Positions 31,501 through 43,900 of a stretch of DNA of 64,000 bases are shown here, one piece after another (the stretch's first letter is position 1; each line of letters begins with the position of its first letter). The translations under genes were made by a program, and so were the position numbers. The stretch is from Clavelina lepadiformis (taxonomy: Eukaryota; Chordata; Ascidiacea; Aplousobranchia; Clavelinidae). The notes below the pieces were generated by a model. The model had not been told where the DNA came from and searched no databases. It saw only the letters and a list, made by a program, of their open reading frames with translations. The stretch covers positions 5,215,501 to 5,279,500 of the forward strand of contig NC_135245.1 of assembly GCF_947623445.1 (NCBI RefSeq), written 5' to 3'.

Positions 31501-31662
31501 GAGTACTCGTTGTCCAAAAGCACACGGGAATTTTTAATGGGAAAAGATGTTGAAGTTTCTGACAATGCAACTTCACCAACAACCAGTCGAAGCAGAAAGA
31601 GACATAAAACTCACCACCGAGTGTTGTTTCTGGAAACATGTTCGGATGAAGACAATGTTTGA
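28534..31662 (+). CDS. TERF1/2-like telomere protein: TRFH-like domain plus three Myb domains
   Basis: An uninterrupted 1042-codon frame. The first ATG at 28534 is preceded by an acceptor-like CTTTTAG at about 28521, so the leader is probably spliced. Residues about 20-240 resemble the TRFH dimerisation domain of TERF1/TERF2: the pattern leading to CPLEGALKMI matches the human PLESAL segment, with similar helices on both sides. A long Ser/Asp/Asn-rich linker follows. There are three Myb/SANT domains at about 503-558, 772-828 and 908-964 (W-x-x-E-E-D, then G-x-x-x-W-x-x-I). Domains 2 and 3 keep the telobox-like KDRWR in helix 3; domain 1 has KFRWKK instead. Vertebrate TERF1/2 have one C-terminal Myb, so three is unusual. 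The likely role is binding double-stranded telomeric DNA. The gene lies 328 bases upstream of WASHC5. An alternative is another Myb-family protein; the TRFH match rests on recall. Confidence 0.75.
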   Translation: MSNPVPKWIADSMCHTSLSYICKTHSRELDDLFACLVDAVNSLCVEENIMKQVEEFLQSIYNSEEVNLENDNFDVNLNKRVLLTCLGLRVATGNEIDFTFADDNNGCPLEGALKMITKLESLFENSADIFYQMRLDTFKQLFLFKLKTDGVASAYSFLSQAKGKIHNKVMETCEALAQTTSDNIEPYSTYVLRMFELLGKLNELLSPPFLDRMEHRICSKKPTAFFEVHPEMAVHVNNLCKNANRLTKSRLKNLYKHVSVVSSDVPAGGSPGSADVSGNVNACNFSAPEYSYTDANVTENGTVVCRSPLKNVIEIELNCTDLSSEPSGQVSSVYSTPLQNTSKDTVESRSDKDYLNKKPVEDDMENTTDNNLSTLIDTNNSRSNQQNPSSMESMQTELQGVSNISQNLEEIASAFPKTIENDASSTEVSNQDENPVELLAEVNELTKTQAKEAVGENMQATNQPKDSDSASYAPVIESDKNASLESEQSPKPHLMQYFPKDDDDYWTDEEDAYVILGVQEFGLKSWVKIANLFPFAENKLATSLKFRWKKLVATGLVVVDANITLTGFNERYKNCLQVAINQYEENNILSSNIQNLIDEESLKETDSENRLSENNFDLYLPLKRTESGDSDLAKCNVPDEGKVSENAEDVDSGDEDFQFSIAESDSDTDNSDNDIQCTKSVNETNLPSVKSVSKAKQGNVSTSSNDIEKLSDNCSTPVKKHSSATKVKTPMLSPVVVIADKIGEDMKNINSPIVSESSSVPILNPSTPTAKRRKWSEEADGYIICGVDNIGLSKWAMIQKAFPFDAYVTGIRIKDRWRSLLKLGLVELDDEKSISFVDKSLMPWVTKASTFLQSECSSSKDVKSPKSSSVTKPETPLKIRGSKRKKYEFKTNSKDISENNQSENKAFWRLWSPEQDAFILLGVLEFGLGSWAKIGNEFSFSIETYHTTIKDRWRVMLKHELVKLDGSMVIDFDEVYVQPLAHAIKQYEKEYSLSKSTREFLMGKDVEVSDNATSPTTSRSRKRHKTHHRVLFLETCSDEDNV

Positions 31663-31990
31663 TTTTCTTATCTGTATCTTTTCCACCTGTAAACATACCA
31701 AGGTTTCTAGCATACATTTTGTTGTAGTGAGCAAGTGCTAATTTTACAGTTTGATTGTATTGTTAAGTAGTATTTCATTTCTTGAATCCTGTTTGTACTT
31801 TTCGCATGACTATCAGTTTTTACAAAGACGGTTGTTGTTAATGTTTTTTCCTTAGTTTATTTGAAGCTCACGTTAAATATTTTTTGAAAGATGTTTTCAG
31901 TAATAAGTTGAAACGTTCCAGAGATTAATATCACTGCTGTTATATATTTACCAAATGTTTCTCCTCCTGCAGAATCGATATTTGCTTGAA

Positions 31991-34900
31991 ATGACACAGG
32001 ATTTTTTAGCTGAAAATAACTTGTGTGGGCAGACCCTGCTGCGTCTGATAAGCCGGGGTAATGCCATTATTGCAGAGTTGCTTCGACTGTCTGATTTTAT
32101 ACCACCTGTGTTTAAATTGGAGAACAAAGCAGACCAAGCAAAATATGGTAAGCTTAACTTTAAATCTGTCAACCAATCTTACTGTTTACTACTGTAATTA
32201 ATGATTCGTTTGCTTTGATCATTGTCTTTTGTCAATTTTCAGGTAGCATTATCTGTGACTTCAGTTACTTCAAAGCTGCAGAGTACTATGAGAATCGCAT
32301 TGAACAAAATGAACAACTCCAAGATATAGATGATGAGTTCCACGAAAATCACATTGATATACTTTCTCGATTTTACCTAGCCTTTGAAAGCATTCACAAA
32401 TTTGTTTCGGATCTGAACAGGTACTACTCCTTGAGTACCTACAGTAGGATTCCCTGTTTTCTTAATTATAAATGTAATATTGGCATCATATCCATATTGC
32501 ATCAGCTATTTTTGATAGGTTTTGCTCCATTTTTTCATCCTACTGTATCAGGTTTTAATGAAACGTCCAATCATGTATTTTTCAGATTTATTGATGAACT
32601 AAATGAAGGTGTATACATACAGCAAACACTTGAGTCAGTATTAATAAATGAAGATGGGAAACAACTGATGGTAAAGTTACTTTTCAATCTTAAAATTTCT
32701 ATTACCCTATTTCAAAAAACACTTCATACTTACATGTGGTTAGTTGGCAAATAACACTGGCCAACAAAAAAATTTTGGCATGGAAGGTAAGAACGATTTT
32801 AGAGTATATCAGGGGCGCTGAGCTCGAAAATGCCATTAGTTTTTGCAAATTGGCTCTAGTTTTTAAGATATTAGCGAATTTTGATATTTTTGGTTCGTTT
32901 TTTTTAAATTTGAAGCTACGTTGCATTTTATCTTAAGGAACAGCCTATATTAAATGTTTTACTAAGTCTATCTGCACTAAAACCACAAGAATGAGCAAAA
33001 ACTAAGACACAATGAGATTAGCTAAATGAAGAAGTATTGCATAAATCTATTCTTTTCCATATATTCAACACAAAAAATCCCCCATTTATTCGTATTTTCA
33101 TGAGATTCTCCTAACATATTGCAATTTGTGAGACTAAGCTTCCAATACCACATTAAAACTTGCTTGAAATGAACAATAAATAGCAGTAATTTGGTAATAA
33201 CAAACCAAGTATGCCTAAGCCTACACAAGAAAGATGACAATTTGTAAAAACAAACAAAAGGAACAAGCAATCAATTTTTTTCATTTATCACGGAGTATTC
33301 AAAGCAAAACACTTTACGAAGAAATAAATCCATCTCAGAATGTGCGTTAATGAAGTTCTTAGATGCACTCTAGTTATTTACTCTATTTAGCTTCATCATG
33401 CAGTCATCTGCAGGAAAGTCCTCTTGTACGACTTTCGCCTGTAGTCTTGTAGTGGACAGCTTCGAATTAGGCACCAGCAGTAATCTGCCATCATGTGAGT
33501 ATCCCATCTAACTTGTTATCTCTCTTCCATTAATTTGATATCTCGGTGAAACCTTTCACCTTGATCCTCACTCATATTTGCGAGGTTTTCAGGGAAGCGA
33601 TCCTAGTGACTGAATAGATAGTGAACTTTTATGCTCATCCTTGATTCAATGTGCAATGGGAGTAAAATGATGCGATCACGACTGGCCAATGGTTTATTTA
33701 CAATGTTTTTATCTCCGTACACAAGCTGTTCAATCACGTATGGGCCATTCCTTTTTAATCCAGTGTTGATCAGTGGACTGACTATCCCAGTAACAAACAA
33801 AGCAGGGATACTTGGTGTAGCCGCCTTAATGTCCTAAGAGAAAGTTGACCATTTTCAATTCAACGCATATCTCCCAGTTATATTCAGTATAAGAAAGTTT
33901 CTTCAGGACCATCCTTACACTTTGGCAGTGTTTAGTTTAGTGTTTAAAACGACAGAGTGGTCAATTGGAACACAGGCAAACTTATTTTCGTTGTAAAGTA
34001 GCACACATTTCAAACTTTTTTTGGAGCTGTCAATGAATAACCTCCATTCTTCTGGTTTATATTCAAGTAGACCCATAGATGAAAGAAGTCCCTCGATGCT
34101 TGATTGGAGATGATATAAACTAATCTAAGGCCTTATTTACCTCCCAAGCGAGAAATTTGTGCCAGACAACTCAACATTCGGGCAAAACTAAATAACTGCT
34201 TCACATGGCTTCAGTTTTTATTAACCTATGTTACTCACTAGCGTACATTTCTAACTTTTCATGGTATATGTAGGAAGAAGCAATATCTCAAAAACTAGAG
34301 CCAATTCAGCAAAAGTATTGGCATTTTCGGACTCAGCGCCCCTGATATACCCCTAAATCGATCTAACATATCATGCCTTTTGAAAAAAAATTTTTTTGTT
34401 GGCCTGTGTAATTAACTGTTAGCAATTTGTGAATATATGTCTGTAATTAAAAGCTTACGGAAGATTGATCCAACTCTAATTCAGAGTTGGACAAAGCAGA
34501 TTAAATAAAAAGATTGAATATGTTGATTAATTATTTTTAGTGTGAGGGTTTGTTTCTTTATGGAGTCATGCTGCTACTTGTGGATATGAAAATAGACGGT
34601 TGTATCAGAGAAAGGATGCTGGTGTCATACTACCGATACAGGTTTATTGTTTTGTTTTATTTATGATCATCGTGCAACTCTCCACTGACTTTGAATTTTA
34701 CCCAACAGTGGAGCTGCGCGTGGGGCAGGCTCTGATAGCAATATCGATGATGTTTGCAAGCTGCTTCGTAGCACCGGTTATTCTCCTTTACCTGGAGCAA
34801 AAAGACCTGCAAATTATCCGGAAAATTATTTTGCCCGTGTGCCAGTTAATAATGTCTTTGTTAGCATGGCTATTGGCAGACTTCGATCTGATGATGTTTA

Positions 34901-37900
34901 CAGTCAGGTAACTTGTTACTTCTGGATGTGGATGTGCTTGAGCTGCTATTATGATATATTGAAAATGCCTGGAATTTGTTAAACAGTAGAATTTTCCTAA
35001 TTTGCCACCAAAAGGGGAAAAGTTATTACTTAAGTGAACTGGCGACTTAAGCAAGCAAACATGTTAATATACTCAGGCCCACAAATACTTAATAATCCTA
35101 TATTTCTGTAAAAGCTAAATATTTAAAACTGAAGAATGCAAACAGGAAGCCCTTTTTGATGGCTCTGCTATGATGTAATGTTCATTTACTCTCAACAGCA
35201 ATATTAAAGAAGTTCGGTGTCGTAGGGCAAAATAATACGCCCATAAACGCATATTGTGATAAACAGTGGGATTATGTTACATCTGCCAGGATCATAGAAA
35301 ACTTGATGGAGCAACTGCGGTGTAGCCGTAGCAGATTAAAATTTTGCAATGCAATCACGCTGGCAAAGTTTTTAGAGGTCTAATTACTGAGGCGTATTAT
35401 CCTGGTTATAGTTGGCAAAAATGGTGGCGAATTAGGCGAAGAAAACTTAGTGGAAACTAGTAATACAGAGAACAATATGCTCTCAACTACGACGAAGCCA
35501 TAAGTGGCCACTTTTGGAAACTGGCAACTTTAGCAAGTTCTGCTGCATATTAGTATGAAAAATTCCACTATTTATCTTCATTTTAATGTGTTTGCTTAAT
35601 TTGAAGACTCTTTTATTAAGGTTGCCGCCTATCCATTGCCTGAGCATAGGAGCACAGCTTTGGCCAATCAGGCTTCAATGCTGTATGTGGTCTTGCATTT
35701 TGTGCCAGAGGTTTTGCACTCCCAGCAAGCTAAAATGAGAGAAATCGTTGACAAATATTTTCCTGACAACTGGGTAAAATATGCTTATTTTCTCACTTTG
35801 TTTACGTAGATACGTGATAGGTTTACATTTCTAGATTATATATTTAACAATTTTATTTTCATTTATCATTCAGGTAATCAGCATTTACATGGGCAATATA
35901 GTCAATTTAAATGAGGCATGGGAGCCATACAAGGCAGCAAAAACTGCTTTGCAGAATACTTTGGATTTAAACAACTGCAAATTTCAGGTTTGTACAAGCA
36001 CTACTTAAGGTTTACATGCTGACACAGATACTGGACGCAACATAAAAAATATAAACCAGCAAGTATAAAGGAGCTCAAAAACAGTATACACTGTAACAGT
36101 TAATGTAGAGTAAATTTTAATTATTATTATCTGTTAATTAGCTGTCAGTTACAAGTCAATGTTCACCACAAATTGTGTGGTAGATTCACAAAAAATAACA
36201 CGTACTCCTGCAGTCTTGAAAAGCCGGCAAAGAAATCCCAGTTGAAAAAGTTTAGTCTAACATAGCACTAAGCTAGTAAGCTGTGTGCTTTACCTAAAAG
36301 AAAAACTAGCAACGTCGAGATACTTTCATCATTCTTGGTTGTTTAACAGTCAAAACACGTCGGTTGTCCTGTTCATCCCGAACAACATTCGCTTATTAAG
36401 CGCTGTTCTTTTGTGTGCGTTTACTTGACGAAGCTTTTTCTTTAGTTTGACACCACTTTCAATTGAGATGTATATGAATGTTAAGGAGAGTAAAGCTGCA
36501 TAGCCAATGATTTCCAATGGTAGCCAGACAGATATCGAAATGCAGTCACTAGCCATTGCTTTTTGAATTTCCATACTTTGAAATGCAGCCCTTGATACGG
36601 GAAGGTTGCTCAAACACTGGAATGCATGAATAGGTTATTATGAGGTTATCCTGCAAGCTCTTGGTTATAGCAGTGTAATTTTCATATTGTTCAGATTTGA
36701 TTTCGTAAACAATCACATGACTTGCACTGTCATATTGAAAACTAAACTTTGTCATTTCACAAGGGAAGCTATTGCTTTCTGTTTTCAGTAGAGCACAAAG
36801 ATTTTGAGTGAGCGTTACATTTTTGTCTTGCAACACTTTAAAAATAGGCAACAAGAATTTGTCCTGGTGATTGGGTCCTTGGATTAGAATAGAAGGCACT
36901 TCTTTGTTTTCCTGAAATGTACAAATCATGCTACCACTAATGTACACATATAAATGTTGTCCGGTTTTATTTCTTTAAATTTAGTTCACTGTTTGAGGTT
37001 TAGGTAAGTCCTACACGTGGACTTCATAACACAAAGTAGCATATTGACCAGGGACTCCGGAGAGTTTCTTTCACATTCTGCAAAAGATACAAGTGTTGCA
37101 GCGTTAATTTTGTAGATCTCAATTGCACTGAGCAAGATCCCGGCAGTTCCAATAGCAAGGATTGACTTAACCCATGTGGGCAGAGACAAACTTGGAATGG
37201 CCCGACGAAAGAATTTTATTGCTAGATACTTCATTGTCAAAGGTAAAAGAATGCCTACCAATACAGCAGAAGTTAGGTGAATGGAGAGAAATGGAGTTAT
37301 GAAAATGCTTGCCGGACTTACTAACAGGAGTCATAATTGTTCCAGAAACAAAAGTTTTAACATATACTATTTGCAGAACAAATTAAATGTTTTTGTCAAA
37401 TGTTTTCAAATTAGATTTATTTTCAATACATGTTAGGAAACAGCTGATTTCCTAGACACACAGACTTACCTCCTTATATTAGTTTGATCATAATAGTGAT
37501 TTCCATTGCAAAAAGGCAACCGATCACCTGCAGCGACAGGAAGTACAGTTGTGCTGGAGGTAAAATTCTCAAAGCTAGCAGCCTGAAGGCAGCGGATAGA
37601 ATGTAGACCACTGACTTTCTCCTTGGGTTTTCTGCTTGCTGGAGATTCTGGTGCAGGAATAACATAATGCTTTGCACTAGCATGTATCATTTCATTTTAG
37701 GGTTATGTTAGCTCGTGGTTATGTATCGATACATTTTTTGTGATATATCAACGTATCTGGATGATGACTGAGTTGGATTGTCTTGTTTGAGTGTTTTTTC
37801 TTCAATGATACATAAAACATCTAAATGTAGTTTTGTTATGACTTGCTGTAATGACTGGGATTTATGATATTTTTAATCCACGAAATAAACACTGTTGTCA

Positions 37901-40900
37901 TACCATTTCCGATACCCCACAATGCCATTAAAGCACCAATAAATGAGAAGACAGCTCCAACAATCATTTGTACTTTTAAAACAATTTTGCAATTCTTGTA
38001 ATATATTTTATTGGTGCTTATTATATTGTTATTCAAATTTTTTTTTAACAGTTTACTTTTCTTAAACATATGTACAGTCTATGTTTCATATATATTATAA
38101 TAAAATTCAAACTATTATTTCATAAAAAATATTATGACAAGGGAAGCAGCTTCCCCACAAAATATAAGAAAGCGTGATATGCATCTATTGCCACATTAAT
38201 TAAAACCAGAATTACAGCAAGAACTGGACAAATAAATTTAGAGTGCTTGGCTACATGACGTAGTGCATCACCCACTACTGTTTTAAAGTAATATGGCAAC
38301 CAACCGTAAAATGGCTTAAGAATTACTTTCCACTTAGCTGTGTCTAGCAGTAGAATTGGTATTACAGAAAACCTGAAATTTGCATGTTTGCTTTAGTATT
38401 AAACAGCTTGTTATATATACCCTTCCAACACATACTGCGTAGACTTATTGAACTCATGTTGATTAGGCTCCGACTCTGTTACAACTGTGAAAGAAACCAA
38501 ACTTGGGTGAAAGAGATGAGGTAGAAAATAAAACTTGTCATAAAGTAAAAGCATAGCAATTTGAGTTTAAAACAAGATACTAGAAATGGAAAAGTGTTTG
38601 ATTTGGTTCCCACACTTTAAAATGTAGTGAATGTGTGAAAACTTCATCAAAAGTTATTGAATTCCGGCTACGTTTGCTGAAAAGCTGTAAACATAATAAC
38701 ATGCAATTAATACAAATACTGTCAACATTTACGCAGATTTTTTTATTGACACATTGCTTTAGAAGTAAACCTAGAATGGCTTTAATGTTCAGTAGGCTAT
38801 ATCTTATTATTTTAACATCAAATTTGTTCTATATTTTAAGTTATATTGCTCTTCAACAAAAAAGGTTTTATTTAAAAAAACAGGAAGTGACAAAAAACAA
38901 CTCCACATATGTTCAAACAGGCTCAACAGCATGGACAGCAACTAAAGAAAACTTACCAAATGGTGTCTCACTTCCTTAAAGAAGGTGTTTTGACTGAAGA
39001 TTACTTGTTGGACAATATTCCAAAGTTAATGAACTGCTTGAGAGAATGCAATGTTACTCTCAGATGGCTTATGTTGCACACACTTAACACAGGTAGCTAG
39101 TGAAGCTGTACATCACAAAATTCACATAGTCACCGTTTTAATCCAAAAGTTTTAAATGAGGAATTTTATTATTAACCATCTTAGTCTGTGTGTTTTTGAT
39201 TTGAATTCAATGCACTCTACAGTAATACTGAATATTCTAAATAGGAAATGAAGCAATTAAAAAACATCGTCAGATAAAGGAAGCCATCCTCGCAAGTTGC
39301 AATGTGAAGCAAGAAGAAATTTTCCAACTGCTATTAAACACTGCACAACTTGAACTAAAAGTCAAGGATGTAAATGATTCAAATGAATTAATGTGGTTTA
39401 TTTTCTAAACTTAATTGTTCAAATGCACCTAAAGATAAAATTCTGTGTACTTCGTCGTAATTAGTATTTTTAGCGCTCTTATTTATAGGTATACTGTTAG
39501 TATTAGTTTTGAGTTAATTTTATTGTAAATTTCATGAAAAACATTTTTGTAGATGTTTAAGGCCATGCTGAAGAAAAAGGAAAGCAACTGGGAGAGTTAC
39601 AAGAAGGAGGGCGTTGAACGCATGAACGAACTTGCTGAAGTATTTTCTGGAACAAAGCCACTCACAAGAATCGAAAAAAATGGTAAGAATTGAAGTTAAA
39701 GTTTCTTTGCTAACAATTTACCGTAACTTTAACTTCCGCATGTGTCATGCTTTCGCAGACCAACTTAAGTCCTGGTTTGAGCTGATGGCAAAGGAGATTT
39801 CAACTTTGGACTATTCCGATTCCACTTCAGCCGGTCGAAAAATGGTTCAGTTAATGCAAGCACTTGAGGGTGTGCAAGAGTTTCACCAACTTGAGAACAA
39901 TCTGCAGGTATAAGCATTGAGAGTGTAAATTTAGTGCTCTGTGTAGACATGAAATAATGTTACAGTTCATTTGAAGCTTCTGTCAAACGAAGGAAATGGT
40001 TGTTAACTTTTGAATTATTACATTTGATATGAAAGCTTTTAAACTTAGCACTTGAACATACCGTCACATGTTTATATTTTAAAATGATGTGTTTTTCATT
40101 TAAATAGGTTAAACAGTTCCTGGCTGACACAAGGCAGTACCTTCATCAGATGATACGCACAGTCAACATCAAGGAGGAGGTCCTTATTACTATTGAGATC
40201 GTTGCTGACCTATCGTATGCTTGGATACTCATTGATCAACAGTACGTTCCTCATTTTCATAGATGATGAGGCGTTACAGGCTTCGTTGTACAGATAACTG
40301 TGATGCAACTCCAAATGTCCGTCTTTTAGTTACACCAATCTTATGCAACAACGCATAAAAACGAACGCATCGTTGGTCATCAAATTAAGAGCAACTTTCC
40401 TCAAGTTGGCATCAGCTCTTGAGCTTCCTCTACTGCGAATAAATCAGGCCAACAGCAAAGACCTGTTGAGCGTTTCACAATATTACTCAGGAGAATTGGT
40501 GGCATATGTTCGAAAGGTGTTATGACAATTATTTAGTTGTAGATATATTTAAAATACAGCTTTAGTTGCAGAATTTCCTGGTCGTCTATTGAGCACTATG
40601 CTTTTAAAAGGCTTTTTAGAAGTTCGTCCAATTGCTTTATTTTTTATTTTTTTTAACTCCTCAATCTATTGCACTTTTTTCTTTGTGGTGAAGGTGCTAC
40701 AAATCATCCCACAAACTATGTTTGGTCTGCTTGCTCGTATTATCCAAATACAAACCACTGCCATACAAGAACTTCCAACAAGATTGGAAAAAGACAAGAT
40801 GAAAGAATATGCTCAACTTGACAGCAGATATGAGGTTTTAAGACTTGAATATAAAAGAATAATGGTGATATTTGGATATCTTTCGTAATTTAGCTTCTGT

Positions 40901-43900
40901 TATTTAGTTCTAACGCTTGTTAAAACTCAGAAGCTGTTTTGATTTAGACACGTTTTCTATGCTATCAATTTTTTATGTGAAAAGGAATTCTTGTCAAGAC
41001 AAATACATAAATTTTTCATCACTGTCTCCAGGTGGCTAAGCTAACACACGGCATTTCAGTGTTCACTGAGGGTGTGCTAATGATGAAAACCACGCTTGTT
41101 GGAATCATTCAAGTTGATCCCAAGCAACTCCTGGAGGATGGAATAAGAAAGGAGCTCGTGATGCAGGTTGCATCTGCCATGCACACGATTCTCATGTTTA
41201 ACCCAAAAGCTAAGGCAAGTAGTTATGACTTTATGTCTTTATCCGTCCACGTTTTTGCAAACACTTGCGAACTTTTCATAAGCTACAAATAATAGTGAGC
41301 ATTATAAACCGATACAGTACTTATAAAATTTGTTTTCATATTTTTGCTATGTTTAGATGTCTGAGTTGATGACCAAATTAAAAACCCTCACACAGACCAT
41401 GGATGGATTCAGGAGGTCGTTTGAATATATTCAGGTATATTAAAACACTTGTATGCCGTTGTTTTGCTTAATCAAATGTCTACTGCAATTTGTGTAAAGA
41501 GTGTGTTTTAGATTAAAATATTCATGTGACATGTCCATGAGTTATATCAGTAATGCCAGTAATTTCTAAATATTTCAGGATTATGTCAACATTTACGGTC
41601 TAAAGATCTGGCAGAAGGAAATGATGAGAATCATCAATTATAACGTGGAACAGGAATGCAACAGCTTTTTGAGGCAAAAGGTAATATATGGCGTTGACTC
41701 ATATCAGTTAAGTAATACGCAATCGTGAAATTGGTATTTGGTGAAAGGTAGCAGTTGTTCTCATCAGAACGCTGCATTTATTGATGAATCCATGAGCATG
41801 CAATAGAAGGTTTACTTTTTTCTATTTGGTGCCAGGTTCAAGATTATGAAAGTTTGTATCAATCCAAAGACATACCAATTCCACGTTTTCTTCCCGTCGA
41901 CAATTCCATCAATTTCATTGGTCGGCTAGCCAGGGAACTACTGAGGATGACAGATGGAAGGTAAGTAACGGATGGTATATGTTCTTGTAAAACTTGCATA
42001 AAGATGTTATGCATTTTGTATTGTTATTTTAGGACTACATCTTATGTCGATTTACTTGGAACATGGTATGACATCAAAACCAGACAAGAAGTTCTCAACG
42101 CTAAGGTTTTCAAACAGTAAGTTTGCTTGCAGCTTGCAGGTTTTTCAAAAATGTTGTTTTTATCTTCAACTTAGAAGTTCTATCTTAGTTAAGGTTACCA
42201 GACAACCACAGATGGTTTTAAATATTTTTTTAAGGATATTGTGTATTGTTGAACTGCTAACATATTCGCCAGAAGTTAAGTAGCTTTGCACATGCTTGTT
42301 TGTTCAGCATCCTGGACAGTCTTGGAACTTATGGTTTATGTGGCTTGGATCGTCTGTTCTCTTTCATGGTTGTTCGAGAGCTGCAGCAATTCATTCGTAT
42401 CACGCAACAGAATATAGCAAAGGACAAGTTTTGGATGGGTCTTTTCAACAATCTTGAGAAGCAGCTTGTCCCACACAACAAATTAATAGGTTGTTAACAT
42501 AAAAAGGGCGTTGTAGTGATGGCTGTATTATTGTTTTAATCTCGGTAGTAACCGTAATCTTTTTATCATGATCAACTTTTTTGTTTTTTTAGATAACCCA
42601 ACAAAGGTTTATTCTAATGTACTTCAACGAACTGGCAAAGTGTGGCCAAATTTTGTGGAAGCGGTCATGCGAATTGGACAGATTCAGATCATCAGGCAAC
42701 AGATAGCAAATGAGTTGAACTTTTCCTGTAAATTCCATTCTAAATTCCTTGCATCTGGTCTCAATACAATGAACAAGTATACCGCAATTGTATTGAAATA
42801 TTCATAAAATTGATTTTATAAAATTAGAATAACCTTAAAAATGTTATTTGTGTGCAGAGCACTCGAATAGGTTAACACAATTCTTCCGCTATCCATACAA
42901 AATATTTTCAGTATATTTTTTACAGCTTTCATTTAAACATAGAGGAAAACTTTTCGTAGGTTGCTCCATAGCTATGAATAACAAACAAAATCTACAGGGC
43001 ACTTATGACTGCGATTGAGGCCCATTACCAAGACCCAACTAAGCCATATCCAAGTGAAGACAACCCAATGATGTATGAACTGACCACATTTCTTGATGCT
43101 GCTGGTATGTCAGATCCTTTAAAGAAGATTTATGTCACCACCAAGTGAGTGAAGTTGTCCAATTTTTTCAGGATTGTTGTGGAGAAATGATACTTTTTTG
43201 CGTATTTTTGTGCTTATTGCTTTCTTGTTGCAGACGCTTGCCTCATTTTGCGTTACTCTGCTTTGTCTTTACAATAAGCCAACTGCAGAAGCTACAGTAC
43301 CACAAGCCCTTGTGTAAGTAGGCTTCTGGCGGAAAGGTTTAAAATTTACAAATTTGCTGAATGATTTTTATAGTAATTTCTCTCGCAATTTTGAAAAGGT
43401 TACAACCTTTTTATTGTGAAGATGCCTTAACACAAAACTGCTCAATTCCTTAACCAGGCGGACTGATATGCAAGAAAGTAAACGACGCAGTTGATGCACC
43501 TCCTTTCATTATTGGGATGCTGACACTTCTCAAGCAATTCCACCCGAATGAAACTGAGAATTACATCACCATGCTTGGACAGTATACCCGCTCCTTCATT
43601 GATTCTTCCGGGGCACAGTAAGTCATGAAAGCTGTTGTCAAAAATCATCTTGTAATTAATTGGCCAGATATTTTAGTGACGTGTCGATTGGGTGAATAGT
43701 ACAGTAAAGTACACCTCAGGATGTACCAGAAATTTGCCTGTTCGACTGTTGTAGGTGTTCTGTATGCACGTAACATCTGTGCACAAAATTCTCTGTACCT
43801 TTTGTCGAATTCTGTTGAACCAGCGTTCTAAACTACGGCATGAATAGGCTGTATGAGGTTTTGGGGAAATATGAAACAGTACAAGAAATGTTAACAATAA

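Noticed and set aside
34600..34911. Hydrophobic 103-codon frame over WASHC5 exon 5
   Set aside because: It is the wrong frame of a real WASHC5 exon; the strumpellin frame explains the sequence.
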